The position numbers and the translations under genes were made by a program. A DNA stretch of 64,000 nucleotides from Variovorax sp. PAMC 28711. GTDB taxonomy: Bacteria; Pseudomonadota; Gammaproteobacteria; Burkholderiales; Burkholderiaceae_C. Shown one piece after another: positions 47,000 to 58,654 of the stretch. The notes beneath the pieces were generated by a model that saw only the letters and a list, made by a program, of their open reading frames with translations, made no database searches and was not told the origin of the DNA. The stretch lies in assembly GCF_001577265.1 (NCBI RefSeq), contig NZ_CP014517.1, positions 673,001-737,000 on the forward strand, given 5' to 3'. Every line of letters begins with the position of its first letter. Position 1 is the stretch's first letter.

Positions 47000-48631
47000 T
47001 CATGGTCGTTCCTCCCGCAGGCGCCGATAGCGCCGTATCAATGTGTTGGTCGAGCTGTCGTGTGCCAGGTCCGGCGTGTCCACCGCAGTGAGTTCGTCGG
47101 CGGCTCTCTCCGCCATCACCTTGCCGAGCTCGACGCCCCACTGGTCGAACGAGTCGATGTCCCAGATCACGCCCTGCGTGAATACGCTGTGCTCGTAGAG
47201 CGCCACCAGCGCGCCGAGCGTGCTGGGCGTCAGCCGCTGCGCCAGCAGCGTGTTGCTCGGGCGGTTACCCTCGAACACCCGGTGCGCCACCAGGTCTTCG
47301 GCGATGCCTTCGGCCCGCACTTCGGCGGCGGTCTTGCCGAAAGCCAGCGCCTCGGACTGGGCGAAGAGGTTGGCCATCAGCAGGTCGTGCTGATCGCCGA
47401 GCGGGTTCAGCCCCTGGCAAAAGCCGATGAAATCGCAGGGCACGAGCCGCGTGCCCTGGTGCAGCAACTGGTAGAACGAATGTTGCCCGTTGGTGCCCGG
47501 CTCGCCCCAGACGATGGGCGAGGTGGCGACGCCGACCGGCGCGCCCGAGCGCGTGACGTGCTTGCCGTTGCTCTCCATCGTGAGCTGCTGCAGATAGGCG
47601 GGGAAGCGTGCCAGGTACTGGTCGTAGGGCAGCACGGCCTGCGTCGGCGCTTCCAGGAAGTCGGTGTTCCACACCGCGAGCAACCCCATCAGCACCGGCA
47701 GATTCCGGTCGAACGGCGCGGTGCGGAAGTGCTCGTCCATCGCGTGGAAGCCTTCAAGCATCTCGCGGAAGTGCGCCGGTCCGACCGCGATCATCAGCGA
47801 CAGCCCGATGGCGGAGTCCATCGAGTAACGGCCACCCACCCAGTCCCAGAAGCCGAACACGTTCTCGGGCGCGATGCCGAACTGCGATGCACCCTCGGCG
47901 TTGGTCGACACGGCCACGAAGTGGCGTGCCACGGCGCGCTCGTCGCGCAATTGCGCCAGGCACCACGCGCGCGCAGCGTGGGCATTGGCCAGTGTCTCGC
48001 GCGTCGTGAAGGTCTTGGAGCAGACGATGAACAGCGTATCGCCCGCGTCGAGGTCGCGTGTGGCCTCAACGAGCGCCGTGCCGTCGACATTTGAGACGAA
48101 GCGGCAGTCGATGTCGCGCTGGCTGTAGTGGCGCAACGCCTCATGGGCCATCACCGGCCCAAGGTCGGAGCCCCCGATGCCGATGTTGACGATGTGACGA
48201 ATGCGCTTTCCGCCGTGCCCCAACCAGCGGCCGCTGCGCACCGCCTCGGCCAGCCCGGCCATGCGGTCGAGAACCGCATGCACCTCGGGCATGACGTCGA
48301 CGCCATCGACCTCGATGCGTGCGCCGCGCGGCGCCCGCAGGGCAATGTGCAGCGCCGGACGCTGCTCGGTCGTGTTGATCGCATCGCCGCGAAACATCGC
48401 ATCGATGCGCTCGCGCAAACCGCAGTGCCTGGCCAAGTCGAGCAGCAGCCGGATGGTCTCGTCGTCGATGCGGTTCTTCGAGTAGTCGAGGTAGAGGCCG
48501 GCCGCTTCGGCCGCCCAGCGGCTGCCGCGCTGTGGGTCGTCGGCGAACAACTGCCGCAGGTGCACGTTCCCCATGTGCGCATGGTGCGTGACCAGGGCCT
48601 GCCAGGCCCGGCTGGTGCCGACGCCGCTCAT
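47000..48631 (-). CDS. pgi: Glucose-6-phosphate isomerase
   Basis: 543 residues from ATG 48631. Signature motifs [54 protein letters not shown] and [18 protein letters not shown] (one Asn to Asp in the usual WDINSFDQ). It interconverts glucose-6-P and fructose-6-P, both used here: G6P by zwf and F6P by phosphoketolase. It overlaps the transaldolase stop by four bases. Confidence 0.96.
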   Translation of the reverse strand: MSGVGTSRAWQALVTHHAHMGNVHLRQLFADDPQRGSRWAAEAAGLYLDYSKNRIDDETIRLLLDLARHCGLRERIDAMFRGDAINTTEQRPALHIALRAPRGARIEVDGVDVMPEVHAVLDRMAGLAEAVRSGRWLGHGGKRIRHIVNIGIGGSDLGPVMAHEALRHYSQRDIDCRFVSNVDGTALVEATRDLDAGDTLFIVCSKTFTTRETLANAHAARAWCLAQLRDERAVARHFVAVSTNAEGASQFGIAPENVFGFWDWVGGRYSMDSAIGLSLMIAVGPAHFREMLEGFHAMDEHFRTAPFDRNLPVLMGLLAVWNTDFLEAPTQAVLPYDQYLARFPAYLQQLTMESNGKHVTRSGAPVGVATSPIVWGEPGTNGQHSFYQLLHQGTRLVPCDFIGFCQGLNPLGDQHDLLMANLFAQSEALAFGKTAAEVRAEGIAEDLVAHRVFEGNRPSNTLLAQRLTPSTLGALVALYEHSVFTQGVIWDIDSFDQWGVELGKVMAERAADELTAVDTPDLAHDSSTNTLIRRYRRLREERP

Positions 48632-49719
48632 GCAGGAGCGCCCGCCGCCGGGGTGGCGCATTTCTCACGGATACGGGTCAGCAGGGCGTGCCATGAATTG
48701 GCGAAGGAATCGACCCCTTCGCGCTGCAACCGGGCCGCCAGCGCGTTGTCGTCCAGGCCTTCACGCCGGAACTCCGCGATCACGTCTTCGGCATAGCCGC
48801 CGTCCATGGGCATCGCGTGCAGGACCTTGCCGTGGTCCGCGAACGCAAGCAGCGTCTTCTCGGGCAGCGTGTTGATCGTTGCTGCCGCCGCCAACGCCTC
48901 GACGTAGAGCGTGTCCGATGCGGCCGGATCCTTGGTGCCGGTGCTCGCCCACAACAGGCGCTGCGGCTGGGCGCCGGCTGCGGCAAGCCGCTTCCAGCGG
49001 TCCGATGCGAGCAGCTCGCCGTAAGCTTTGTAGGTGCGCGTCGCAATGGCGATGCCCAGCCGGTTGTGGAAAGGCGACGCCATCTCCTTGCTGGCCACCA
49101 CGTCCCACCGGCTGACGAAGATCGAGGCAACCGAGGCCACTTTGGGGTCGAGCCCGGCCTCGAGGCGACGCTCGATGCCTCGCATGTAGGCCTCCGCCGC
49201 CGCCAGGTAGTGCTCGCGCGAGAACAGCAGCGTGACATTGACCGGGACGCCATCGAAGATGACCTCCTCGATCGCGCGAACGCCCTCGGGCGTACCCGGA
49301 ATCTTGATGAACAGGTTGGAACGAGCGGCTTTCTTGCTCAGGCGGTTCGCAGCCTCGATGGTGTGCGCGGTGTTGTCGGCGAGCAGCGGCGAGACTTCCA
49401 GCGAGACCCAGCCATCCGCACCTTCGGTGGCATCGTGGATGGGCCTGAACAGATCGGCCGCCTGCGTCAGGTCTTCGAGCGCAAGCTCGAAGAACAGCGC
49501 CTCGCCGGAAAGACCGGCGGCATCGAGAACGCGAATGCTGGCGTCATAGGATTCACCACTCCCGATGGCATGCTCGAAGATCGTCGGGTTCGAGGTCAAC
49601 CCGGTCACCGACAGGTCTGCGATATAGCGTGCCAGCGTGCCGCTGCGCAGCAGGTCGCGCGTGATGTTGTCCAGCCAGAGGCTCTGGCCCAGCGTGTGCA
49701 ATGCCAATGTCGGTGTCAT
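48628..49719 (-). CDS. tal: Transaldolase
   Basis: 363 residues, the long form (TalB subfamily of actinobacteria and some proteobacteria). [20 protein letters not shown] at the N-terminus and the Schiff-base Lys in [18 protein letters not shown] are diagnostic. It moves dihydroxyacetone units between sugar phosphates, recycling erythrose-4-P released by F6P phosphoketolase. Coupled by ATGA overlaps to both the ROK kinase and pgi. Confidence 0.94.
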   Translation of the reverse strand: MTPTLALHTLGQSLWLDNITRDLLRSGTLARYIADLSVTGLTSNPTIFEHAIGSGESYDASIRVLDAAGLSGEALFFELALEDLTQAADLFRPIHDATEGADGWVSLEVSPLLADNTAHTIEAANRLSKKAARSNLFIKIPGTPEGVRAIEEVIFDGVPVNVTLLFSREHYLAAAEAYMRGIERRLEAGLDPKVASVASIFVSRWDVVASKEMASPFHNRLGIAIATRTYKAYGELLASDRWKRLAAAGAQPQRLLWASTGTKDPAASDTLYVEALAAAATINTLPEKTLLAFADHGKVLHAMPMDGGYAEDVIAEFRREGLDDNALAARLQREGVDSFANSWHALLTRIREKCATPAAGAPA

Positions 49720-50438
49720 GAGAGATCCTTGTAGGTGGCGCCGGAGGCGTCGGGCGTTGATTCATCCCAGAGCCGGAAGCCGCCGACGAAGGCCGCCGCG
49801 TTGTCGGTTCGCCGGGTCCGCGAAGGCAGCTTCTTGAGTCGTTCGGCCTGTCCGCCGCCAACCACGATTTCGTCAGGCAACAGGGCCGCACTGAAGCCCT
49901 CCACGACGGCACAGACCTTTCGTCGCCACTTCTTTTTACCCAGACGCTTGAAACCTTTTTTGCCCAGGAGATCCTCGTAGTCGTGCTTCTTGCTGCGGCG
50001 CAGATGGCCGAGTTCCATCGCCACGATGTGACCGTCGACGATGAGCGCGGAGCCCAGCCCGGTGCCCAAACCCAGGAAGAGCATCTTTCCGCCCTGATAA
50101 CTGCCCAGCGCCTGCATGGCCGCGTCATTGACGATCCGCACCGGCCGCCCGAACGCGCTCTCGAAGTCGAAGCCGATCCAGCCCGGGGCCAGGTGGTGAG
50201 GGTCCAGCGCTGGGATGCCGTGCTGCACGACGCCGGGGTAGCCGATCGAGACCGCATCGAACGCCCAGTCGGCGACGATCGCCAGAACGCCCTCGACCAT
50301 CTTTTGCGGTGTCAGGTCGGGCCCGGATGCGAACTTGCGTCGCGTGGTCTCGCCGCTGAGCAGGCACTTGACGTGCGAGCCGCCGACATCGATCACCAGG
50401 ATCTTCGATGGCGCTTTCTTCAAGGCGGGCGATGTCAT
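49716..50438 (-). CDS. ROK-family glucokinase, polyphosphate glucokinase-like
   Basis: 240 residues. ILVIDVGGSHVKCLLSGE is the phosphate-1 motif, SIGYPGVVQHGIP follows, and LGLGTGLGSALIVDGHIVAMELGHL is phosphate-2 with the catalytic region. Length and the DVGGSH-K pattern match polyphosphate/ATP glucokinases rather than the longer ROK repressors. A Lys/Arg-rich stretch (LGKKGFKRLGKKKWRRK) could bind polyphosphate. It would phosphorylate glucose released by the GH15 enzyme next door, possibly sparing ATP. Confidence 0.85.
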   Translation of the reverse strand: MTSPALKKAPSKILVIDVGGSHVKCLLSGETTRRKFASGPDLTPQKMVEGVLAIVADWAFDAVSIGYPGVVQHGIPALDPHHLAPGWIGFDFESAFGRPVRIVNDAAMQALGSYQGGKMLFLGLGTGLGSALIVDGHIVAMELGHLRRSKKHDYEDLLGKKGFKRLGKKKWRRKVCAVVEGFSAALLPDEIVVGGGQAERLKKLPSRTRRTDNAAAFVGGFRLWDESTPDASGATYKDLS

Positions 50439-52258
50439 GGCGCGGTACTCGCGGCGGCGGGGCGTTCGCCCTTCGGGGTCGATGCCTTCACCTGCTCCGA
50501 CGCCAGCGACAGCAGTCGTGCCGTGTTGACCAGCGCCATGTGGCTCAGCGCCTGCGGGAAATTGCCCTGCATGTGCCCGGTGCGGGGGTCGAACTCCTCG
50601 GACAGCAGACCGACGTCGTTGCGCAACGCCAGCAGCCGCTCGAACAGTGCCTCGGCCTCGGCGTGCCGGCCGGTCACGGCCAGGCAGTCGGCGAGCCAAA
50701 AGCTGCACGGCAGGAAAACGCCCTCGCCCGCCGGCAGGCTGTCGATGCCGGTGGCCGTCAGGTAGCGCAGCACGAAGCCGTCGACCACCAGCTCGCGCTC
50801 GATCGCCTCGATGGTGCCGAGCACGCGCGGGTCGTCCGGCGGCAGAAAGCCCACCATCGGGATCAGCAGCAGGCTCGCATCGAGTTCGGTGCTGCCGTAG
50901 TGCTGCACGAAGCTGTTGCGCTTCGCATCGAATCCGGATTGGCAGACTTGCGCATGGATCTCGTCGCGCGTGCGTCGCCAGGCCTCGACCGGCCCTTCCA
51001 GCCCGTACCGCTCGACCGCCTTCACGCCACGGTCGAAGGCGACCCAGGCCATCACCTTGGAGTGCGTGAAGTGCTGCCGGGGCCCGCGGATCTCCCAGAT
51101 GCCTTCGTCGGGATCGCTCCAGTGTGTGTCGAGAAACGCGAGCAGCGCGCATTGGATGCGCCAGGCGTGCGGCTGCGGCGTCTGCCCGGCGGCCCGCGCG
51201 AGATGCAGCGTGTCCATGACTTCCCCGTAGACATCGAGCTGGAATTGCGTCGCCGCCGCATTGCCGATGCGCACCGGGGCGGCGTCGCCGTAGCCTGGCA
51301 GCCATGGGAGCTCGATCTCCTGGAGCCGACGCTCGCCGGTCACGCTGTAGAGGATCTGCATGTCCGCCGGGCTGCCCGCGACCGCGCGCAGCAGCCATTC
51401 CTGCCAGGCCAGCGCCTCCTCGGTGTAGCCCGCCAGCAGCAATGCGTTGAGCGTGAAAGTCGCGTCGCGCAGCCAGCAGTAGCGGTAGTCCCAGTTGCGC
51501 ACGCCGCCCGGTTGTTCCGGCAGCGAGGTGGTCGGCGCCGCCACGATGCCCCCGGTGGGTTGGTAGATGAGCGCCTTCAGGGTCATCAACGAGCGCAGCA
51601 CCGGCTCGCGCCAGCGACCCTGATAGGTGCATTGCTGCGACCATTCGCGCCAGAGGGTCTGCGTCTGCGCGAGCGTCTGGTCGGCGTCGATGGCCTCCTG
51701 CGCGGGCGTGTGGGAGGGCCGGTAATTGAGCACGAAGGGCACGCGCTCGCCGACAGCGACCGTGAAGTCGGCCCGCGAGGTCATGTGCTCGCCATGCGTT
51801 TGCACCGGCGTATGGAGTTCGAGCGTGGCCGGTCCGGCGGTCGCGAACAGCGTGCCTTCGGCGCGATGCACCCACGGCACGATGGAGCCGTAGTCGAAGC
51901 GGATGATCAGTTCCATGTGCATCTGCACGTGGCCACGCAACCCCTCCACGATGCGCAGCACGTCCCAGCGCTCGTTCGACAGCGGCATGCAGTCGATCAC
52001 GCGCACCGCACCGGTCTCGGTCTCGAAGTCGGTCTCGAGGATGAGCGTGCCGTCCCGATAGCGTCGCTGCGTCCGGCTCACCGCACCATGTGGCGCGATC
52101 AGCCAGCGTCCGTGCGCGGGGCTGCCCAGCAGCGCGGCAAAACACGCACCCGAGTCGAACCGCGGCAGGCACAGCCAGTCGATCGATCCGTCGAGACCCA
52201 CCAGCGCGGCCGTGTGGCCGTCTCCGATCAGGCCGTATTCTTCAATGGGCAAAGGCAT
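50435..52258 (-). CDS. GH15 glycoside hydrolase (trehalase/glucoamylase-like)
   Basis: 607 residues. N-terminal PIEEYGLIGDGHTAALVGLD then GSIDWLCLPRFDS and the central RNWDYRYCWLRDATFTLNAL are the GH15 hallmarks of bacterial trehalases and glucodextranase-like enzymes. No signal peptide, so it acts on cytoplasmic trehalose or glucan to give glucose. Followed by the ROK glucokinase with a four-base overlap, which fits internal glucose release and phosphorylation. Exact substrate uncertain. Confidence 0.9.
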   Translation of the reverse strand: MPLPIEEYGLIGDGHTAALVGLDGSIDWLCLPRFDSGACFAALLGSPAHGRWLIAPHGAVSRTQRRYRDGTLILETDFETETGAVRVIDCMPLSNERWDVLRIVEGLRGHVQMHMELIIRFDYGSIVPWVHRAEGTLFATAGPATLELHTPVQTHGEHMTSRADFTVAVGERVPFVLNYRPSHTPAQEAIDADQTLAQTQTLWREWSQQCTYQGRWREPVLRSLMTLKALIYQPTGGIVAAPTTSLPEQPGGVRNWDYRYCWLRDATFTLNALLLAGYTEEALAWQEWLLRAVAGSPADMQILYSVTGERRLQEIELPWLPGYGDAAPVRIGNAAATQFQLDVYGEVMDTLHLARAAGQTPQPHAWRIQCALLAFLDTHWSDPDEGIWEIRGPRQHFTHSKVMAWVAFDRGVKAVERYGLEGPVEAWRRTRDEIHAQVCQSGFDAKRNSFVQHYGSTELDASLLLIPMVGFLPPDDPRVLGTIEAIERELVVDGFVLRYLTATGIDSLPAGEGVFLPCSFWLADCLAVTGRHAEAEALFERLLALRNDVGLLSEEFDPRTGHMQGNFPQALSHMALVNTARLLSLASEQVKASTPKGERPAAASTAP

Positions 52259-52262
52259 GCGT

Positions 52263-53681
52263 TCACACCTCCGCGACGGGGTTGTGCCAACCGCCGTCCG
52301 CCGCGATCAGGTGGTTCGCGGCCGGCGGGCCCCACGTCCCGCGCTCGTAGACGACAGCCGGGGGGTGATCGTCCAGCACGGGTTCCACGACGGCCCATGC
52401 GGCCTCGATGGCGGCCTCGTGGGCGAACAATGCGCCGTCGCCGTTCATGGCATCGGTCAACAGCCGCTCGTAGGCAGTCTGTTCGCCCGGTGCTTCCTCC
52501 AGCAGCGAAAACTCGCGCTGCTCGCCTGAAAATTCCTTGCCCGGTCGCTTGACACGCACGCCCAGCGCAATGGTCGATCGCGGCGAGATGTGGAAGCGCA
52601 GATAGTTGGCGTCCTCGCGGATGCCCGCGTCGCCAAACAGGTTCTGCGGTGGCGCCTTGAGCCGCACCACCACCTCGCACCCGTTGGCCGGCAGGTATTT
52701 GCCGGAGCGCAGGTACCAGGGCACGCCGCCCCAGCGCCACGAGTCCACATGCAGTCGGAGTGCGCAGTAGGTTTCGACATCGGAATCGCTGGCGACGTGG
52801 GCCTCGTCCCGATACCCCAGGTACTGACCGCGCACCATGTCTTCGGGACGCAACTCGCGCATCGCGGCGAACACATCGGCCTTGTGCCGATGCACGGCCT
52901 CGAAGTCGCGGGTTGCGGGCGGCTCCATCGCAAGCAGGGCCACGATCTGGAACAAGTGGTTCTGCAACACGTCGCGCAGGCAACCGGCGCTCTCGTAGAA
53001 CGCGCCCCGCCCCTCGACGCCGAAGGTCTCGGCCAACGTGATCTGAACGCTCGCGATGTGGTCGCGGTTCCAGATCGGCTCGAGAAACGAATTGGCAAAG
53101 CGGAAGTACAGGAGGTTCATGATCGCCTCCTTGCCGAGGAAGTGATCGATGCGGAAGATCGCATCCTCGGCAAAGGCCGCCAGCGCCACGCGATGCAGCT
53201 CGCGCGCCGACACCAGGTCGCGCCCGAAGGGCTTCTCGACGATCACGCGGGCGTCGGTGGCCAGGCCGGCCCGGGCCAGCCCCTCGATGACGGTCGGGAA
53301 CAGCGAGGGCGGAATGGCCAGGTAATGCGCAGGGCGCTTCGCGCCGCCAAGGGCCTTCTTGAGCGCATCGAACGTACCGGCATCACGGTAGTCGCCGCGC
53401 ACGTAGTGCATGAGCCCCAGAAGCCGGTCGAGCACCTTGCGGTCGACGTCGGCGTGGTCGCGCGTGATGCTCTCCGTGGCACGGACATGGAGTTGCTCCG
53501 ATCCCCAGTCCGACGTGGCGACGCCGATCACCGGTACGTTCAGCGTCCCGTGCTTGCACATCGCATAGAGCGCCGGAAAGATCTGCTTGCTCGCCAGGTC
53601 GCCGGTGATGCCGAACACGACCAGCGCGTCAGAGGACGCGAGCTTCTGCGCAGCGGGGGAGACCTGGGTCTCGGAAATCAT
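52263..53681 (-). CDS. zwf: Glucose-6-phosphate 1-dehydrogenase
   Basis: 472 residues. Nucleotide motif VVFGITGDLASKQIFPALYA and the catalytic RIDHFLGKEAIMNLLYFRFAN are intact, as is EKPFGRDL. It oxidises glucose-6-P to 6-phosphogluconolactone. No lactonase (pgl) gene is in the operon, so hydrolysis must be spontaneous or encoded elsewhere. It overlaps gnd by four bases. Confidence 0.96.
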   Translation of the reverse strand: MISETQVSPAAQKLASSDALVVFGITGDLASKQIFPALYAMCKHGTLNVPVIGVATSDWGSEQLHVRATESITRDHADVDRKVLDRLLGLMHYVRGDYRDAGTFDALKKALGGAKRPAHYLAIPPSLFPTVIEGLARAGLATDARVIVEKPFGRDLVSARELHRVALAAFAEDAIFRIDHFLGKEAIMNLLYFRFANSFLEPIWNRDHIASVQITLAETFGVEGRGAFYESAGCLRDVLQNHLFQIVALLAMEPPATRDFEAVHRHKADVFAAMRELRPEDMVRGQYLGYRDEAHVASDSDVETYCALRLHVDSWRWGGVPWYLRSGKYLPANGCEVVVRLKAPPQNLFGDAGIREDANYLRFHISPRSTIALGVRVKRPGKEFSGEQREFSLLEEAPGEQTAYERLLTDAMNGDGALFAHEAAIEAAWAVVEPVLDDHPPAVVYERGTWGPPAANHLIAADGGWHNPVAEV

Positions 53682-54718
53682 GCCGACCCCTTGGAACCAG
53701 GATCGGGATGCGGCTTTTCAACGTGGCCACCGAATTCGTGCCGCATCGCCGACTGGACGCGGTTGGCGAAGTCGCCCTCGTCGCGCGAACTGAAGCGCCC
53801 ATAGAGCGCCGCGCTCAGGACCGGCACCGGCACGGCTTCATCGATGGCCGCCTGAATCGTCCAGCGGCCTTCGCCCGAGTCGGACACGCGGCCCTTGAAT
53901 TGGGCGAGGGTCGGATCTGCGGCCAGCGCCTCGGCGGTCAGGTCGAGCAACCACGAGCCAATGACACTGCCGCGCCGCCAGACCTCGGCGATCTCCGGCA
54001 GGTTCATGTCGTACTGGTAGCGCTCGCGGTGCCGCAAAGGCGTGGTCTCCGCATCCTCGGTGCGCGCTTGCTTCCCGACATTGGCGCCGCGAAGGATGTT
54101 CAGGCCTTCGGCATACGCCGCCATGATGCCGTACTCGATGCCGTTGTGAACCATCTTGACGAAGTGCCCCGCGCCGTGCGGCCCGCAATGCAGCCAGCCC
54201 TGGTCGGCGGTGCCAGCGTCGGCGCGCCGGCCCGGTGTCGGCGCCGACAAGCCGGGGCCAGGCGCCAGCGTCGCGAACACCGGCGCAAGGCGCTGCACGG
54301 AAGCGTCATCGCCACCGATCATCAGGCAGTAGCCGCGCTCGAGGCCGGCCACGCCACCGCTCGTTCCCACGTCGAGATACTGGATTCCCGATTCGTGCAA
54401 CGAAGCCGCGCGGCGCAAGTCGTCGTGGTAATAGGAATTGCCGCCGTCGATGACGACGTCGCCGCTTTGAAGCAACGGGGTCAACGACGCGAGAACACTG
54501 TCGACCACGGCCGCAGGCACCATCAGCCAGACGGCGCGCGGTGGCGCCAGCGCCGCCACCAGGGCCTTCAGAGAATCCGTGCTGCGTGCGCCCAACGCCA
54601 CCAGAGGCGCCATCGCTTCAGGGTGTGCGTCATGAATGACGCAGTCGTGGTTGCCCCGCAGCAAGCGGGTTGTCATGTTGGCGCCCATGCGCCCGAGTCC
54701 GATCATGCCGATCTGCAT
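53678..54718 (-). CDS. gnd: 6-phosphogluconate dehydrogenase, decarboxylating (short form)
   Basis: 346 residues, the short class with one all-helical domain (ordinary Gnd is about 470). MQIGMIGLGRMGANMTTRLL is the nucleotide site, VIDGGNSYYHDDLRRA and GTSGGVAGLERGYCLMIGG the substrate loop, and FVKMVHNGIEYGIMAAYAEG has the catalytic Lys. It gives ribulose-5-P, CO2 and NADPH or NADH; short forms are often NAD-dependent (family knowledge). It sits between the GH94-like gene and zwf. Confidence 0.94.
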   Translation of the reverse strand: MQIGMIGLGRMGANMTTRLLRGNHDCVIHDAHPEAMAPLVALGARSTDSLKALVAALAPPRAVWLMVPAAVVDSVLASLTPLLQSGDVVIDGGNSYYHDDLRRAASLHESGIQYLDVGTSGGVAGLERGYCLMIGGDDASVQRLAPVFATLAPGPGLSAPTPGRRADAGTADQGWLHCGPHGAGHFVKMVHNGIEYGIMAAYAEGLNILRGANVGKQARTEDAETTPLRHRERYQYDMNLPEIAEVWRRGSVIGSWLLDLTAEALAADPTLAQFKGRVSDSGEGRWTIQAAIDEAVPVPVLSAALYGRFSSRDEGDFANRVQSAMRHEFGGHVEKPHPDPGSKGSA

Positions 54719-57700
54719 TCAATGCCTCCTGGGTGGTGGATGCGAATGACCACCGCGTGCTCGCGGCGATCGTCGTTCAAGGGAATGACCGAGCCGGGTA
54801 GCGCCATGCCATCCAGCATCAAAGCAGGGCCTTCACCCTCCGATGATTTGGTCAGCACCTCTATTCGATAGACAGTCTCGCGATAGCGATAGTTCAATCG
54901 AAACGAACCCCAATGTTCCGGCACGCAGGGAACGATCCGCAGCGCATCCGACTCGACCCGCAAGCCCAGCAGCGACTCCAGCACGAAGCGCAGCATCCAT
55001 CCGGCCGACCCGGTGTACCAGGTCCAGCCGCCACGGCCCGCGTGCGGAGGCAACGCATAGACGTCCGACGCCATGACGAAAGGCTCGGTCTGGTACGTTG
55101 CGAGCGCATCGGGCGAGTCGGCGTGGCGGACCGGATCGAGCATGCGGGCGAGTTCCCATGCGCGCGGCGCATCGCCGAGCGCCGCGAACGCCATCGCCGA
55201 CCACACGGCGGCATGCGTGTACTGCCCGCCGTTCTCGCGCACGCCGGGCAGGTAACCCTGGATGTAGCCGGGGCTCGGATCGGACTGATCGAATGGCGGG
55301 GCGAGCAGTCGAATGAGGGCCGCGTCGCGGTCCACGAGAAAACGGTCGAGCGCTTCCATCGCCTCGCGCGCACGCCCCGCATCTGCCGCGCCCGACAGCA
55401 CCGCCCAGCTCTGTGCGATCGCATCGATGCGGCATTCGGCGTCTGCGGAACTGCCCAGCAGCGAGCCGTCGTCGAACCAGCCCCGTCGATACCAGCCACC
55501 GTCCCAGGCGCTCCGCTCGATCGCAGCGCGCAGCCGCACCGATTCGGCGGCACAACGTTGCGCGAAAGGCAAATCGCCACGTCGATCGGCCAGTCGCCCG
55601 AACTGCACGAGCACCGTGTCGAGGAAGAAGGCGAGCCAGACGCTTTCGCCCTTGCCGTGCACGCCGACAAGGTTCATGCCATCGTTCCAGTCGCCGCCGC
55701 CGATCAACGGCAGGCCGTGTGCGCCGAAGCGCAGGCCGTGCGTGATGGCGCGCACGCAGTGCCCATACAGGCTGGCTGATTCGGGCGACTCGCCGGGCAG
55801 GTCGTAGCAGGAGACCTCGCCGTCCGCGAGCGCCCTGCCCGTCAGGAAAGGCACGCTCGCATCGAGCACCGCTGTGTCGCCGGTGACGAGCACATAGCGA
55901 CAGGTCGCGAGCGGCAGCCACAGGTAGTCGTCCGAACAGCGCGTGCGCACGCCGCGGCCCGATGGCGGGTGCCACCAGTGCTGCACGTCGCCTTCGGCGA
56001 ACTGACGGCCCGCGCTGCGCAGCAGGTGTTCGCGCACGAGCCCGGGTGCCGCGTGCACCAGGGCCATCACGTCCTGCAGCTGATCGCGAAAGCCGAAGGC
56101 GCCGCTCGACTGATAGAACGCGTTGCGCGCCCACAGCCGGCACGCCAGGGTCTGGTACGGCAGCCATCCGTTGACCAGCAGGTCGAGCGACGGCTCGGGC
56201 GTCTCGACCTGTACTGCGCCGAGGGTGTCGCTCCAATGCCGATGCACGGCGGCCAGGGCTTCGTGCGCCGCGCTCGCCCCGCGCCAGCGCATCGCGAGCG
56301 CTTGCGCCGCCTGCGGCGTGGTGCCGGCACCAAGGCGGAACACAATTTCGCGCGCCTCCCCCGCCGACAGCGTGAACGGAACGCGGAGCGCGGCGCACGG
56401 ATCGAGCGCCGCGCCGGCCGCGCCGCAGAGGTGTCGCGACGCCATCGCTGCGGGATGGCGCAGGCTGCCGTCGTGCCCGATGAAGGCGCGGCGGTCGCAA
56501 CACACACTCGTGCCGGCCGAAGCGGCCTCGTCGACATCGAAGAAGGCGGTTCGCTCGACGAAATCGGTGGTGTACGCGTTGGTGGCAAACACGGTGCCGG
56601 CGCTGGTGTCGACGCGCGTGATCACGTGCATCGCCGTCTTGCGTCGCTCGTCGCCAAGCACCCATTCGAGGTAGCCGGTGACGCTGAGGTGCCGCACCCG
56701 CTCTGACCGATTGATCACCTTCAACACGGAGAACTTGATCGGCGCATCGATGGCCACGAACATCGTCAGTGCGGTTTCGAGCTCGTCTTCGCAATGCTCG
56801 AAGACGCTGTAGCCGAAGCCATGGCGTGTCACGTAGGGCGTGACGCCGGGGCACGGCAACAAGGTGGCCGAGGCGTAACGCCCGCTGTCTTCATCGCGCA
56901 GGTAGAACGCCTCGGTGTTGGGGTCCGACACCGGGTCGTTCGACCAGGGCGTGAGCCGAAAGGCTTGCGCGTTCTCGCTCCAAGTCGCGGCACTGCCGCT
57001 CTCGGACACCAGCGTGCCGAACGACGGATTCGCCAGGACGTTGACCCAGGGCATCGGCGTCATGCGATTTGGTGTGACCGTGACCACGTACTCGCGCCCA
57101 TCCGGCGTGAAGCCGCCCATGCCGTTGCGAAAGATCAGGTCACGCTGTGCAAGCGGTGGCGACTGCTTGGCACAGACTTCGGGATCGGGCACGGCCACGA
57201 CGTTGTCCAGTGGCGAGACACGGTCGCCCACCGGCCGACGTTGCGCGAGCTGCTGCGGCAGCAGTCCATCGCGATCGTCGAGCACGACACGGGCCACGGC
57301 CTGCAACAGATCGCGATCGGCAATCGGCACCTGCCCCAGCGCACGGACGAAGACACCGCCAGGCTTGCCGAGCCGCTCGACATCGACGAGCGCAATGAGT
57401 TGCTGCTGCAACGATGCCCCGGCATCGCCGCTGTCGTCGACAAGCACCACCAGATCAACGGCGAGGCCGGACAGACGCCAATATGCGTGCGCGCGTAGCA
57501 GTTGACGCATCAGATCGAGCCGGAGTGGATCGGCGGCCAGCAGCAGCGCGATTGGCAGATCGCCCGAGATCGCGTAACGCCAAAGGCCTGACTGACCCTG
57601 TCGGTTTTTGGTCAGCACGGCGGGATCGGCCCGCAATTGAGCATCGGGCATCAGCAGCGCGCCTGCCAGTTCGGCGTACAGCCGCGCATCGTCGGCATTT

Positions 57701-58570
57701 GAATGCAGTCGATCGAGCACGGCCTGCGCGGCGTCCGTCGCGGCGCCATGCACACGGTCGGTCACGGTGCGGTCCCGGTACTTGCGCATCAGGTCCAGGC
57801 AGGCTTCGCGGGTGGCCGACGCCGCTGATCCAATCGACCGACGTCGACTCGCCCGGGGCCAGCGACACCGCGCAGCGGATGGCGGCCACCGGGTCGAGCA
57901 CGGGACCGGCGCTGCCCGACAACGTGGCCGTGTCGTCCATGGCCTGCGGATCGGCCGGGCCACGACCTCGACCCATGAACTTCGCGCGGTCCGTCTCGAA
58001 GGACAGCGGCTGCGACGTCGGCTTTTCGGCAACGAGCTGATGAAACCACGTGGGCGTTTGCTCATCGGGCGAGGGTGCGCGCCGCCTGCACACGACCGCC
58101 GCGAACTCGCGCAGCACCTCCGTCTCGACGAAGAGCTTTTCGAACGCCGGATGCGCCGCATCGGCAGCAGCCGATCCCAGCACGAGCTCGGCACAGCTCG
58201 TCAATGAGAGTCTTCGGCGGGTCGGCGAACGGTTGGTGATGCGCAGGCGCCCCAGCTCGACGTCGTCGTCGGCCGACACGGCGATCGCGGTCTGCATTTC
58301 AATGCCATGCGCTTGAACCCCGAGCGTCGCGATTCCCGGAGAAAAGTGCGCGTCGTACACGCCGGCCGGGGCTGCGGCAGGGTGTCGGGTCGTCGACCAC
58401 ACCTGGCCATCGTCGATGTCCCGGACATAGCAAAAGGCGCCGCTGGCGTCGCGTGTCAAGTCCTCCCGCCACCGGGTGAGCGCCAGGCCGTTCCAGTGGC
58501 TGTAACCACCGCCGGCGTCAGTGACCATGACGTGGTAGCGCCCGTTAGACAACAGCTGCACCGACGTCAT
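54703..58570 (-). CDS. GH94-type glycoside phosphorylase-like protein, C-terminal module of cyclic beta-glucan synthases; frameshifted
   Basis: About 1,280 residues over two frames. The first (ATG 58570, AGGAGTCGC before it) gives MTSVQLLSNGRYHVMVTDAG and continues to VDWISGV. The second takes over at ATREACLDLMRKYRDRTVTD and runs to 54703. One extra G near 57815 explains the switch. The second part has GH94 features (RNGMGGFTPDGREYVV, LPLIGGGDWNDGMNLVG with the catalytic Asp, ENGGQYTHAAVWSAMAF). It matches the C-terminal half of NdvB/Cgs; the GT84 synthase module is absent. Likely role: phosphorolysis of beta-linked glucans to glucose-1-P. First gene of the sugar operon; overlaps gnd by 16 bases. 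Confidence 0.8.
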
Positions 58571-58654
58571 GCGACTCCTTGGATCGGCGACGGGCTGCAA
58601 GAACATGGCCTGCACCCGCCGAAGGTAACAAGTCTGAATCGGGCTCCCTGACAC

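Noticed and set aside
52477..52498. GTCTGTTCG inside zwf, like an operator half
   Set aside because: The second half is absent (GTGCTTCCT), it lies in a well-conserved coding region, and no unit starts near it. A chance match.
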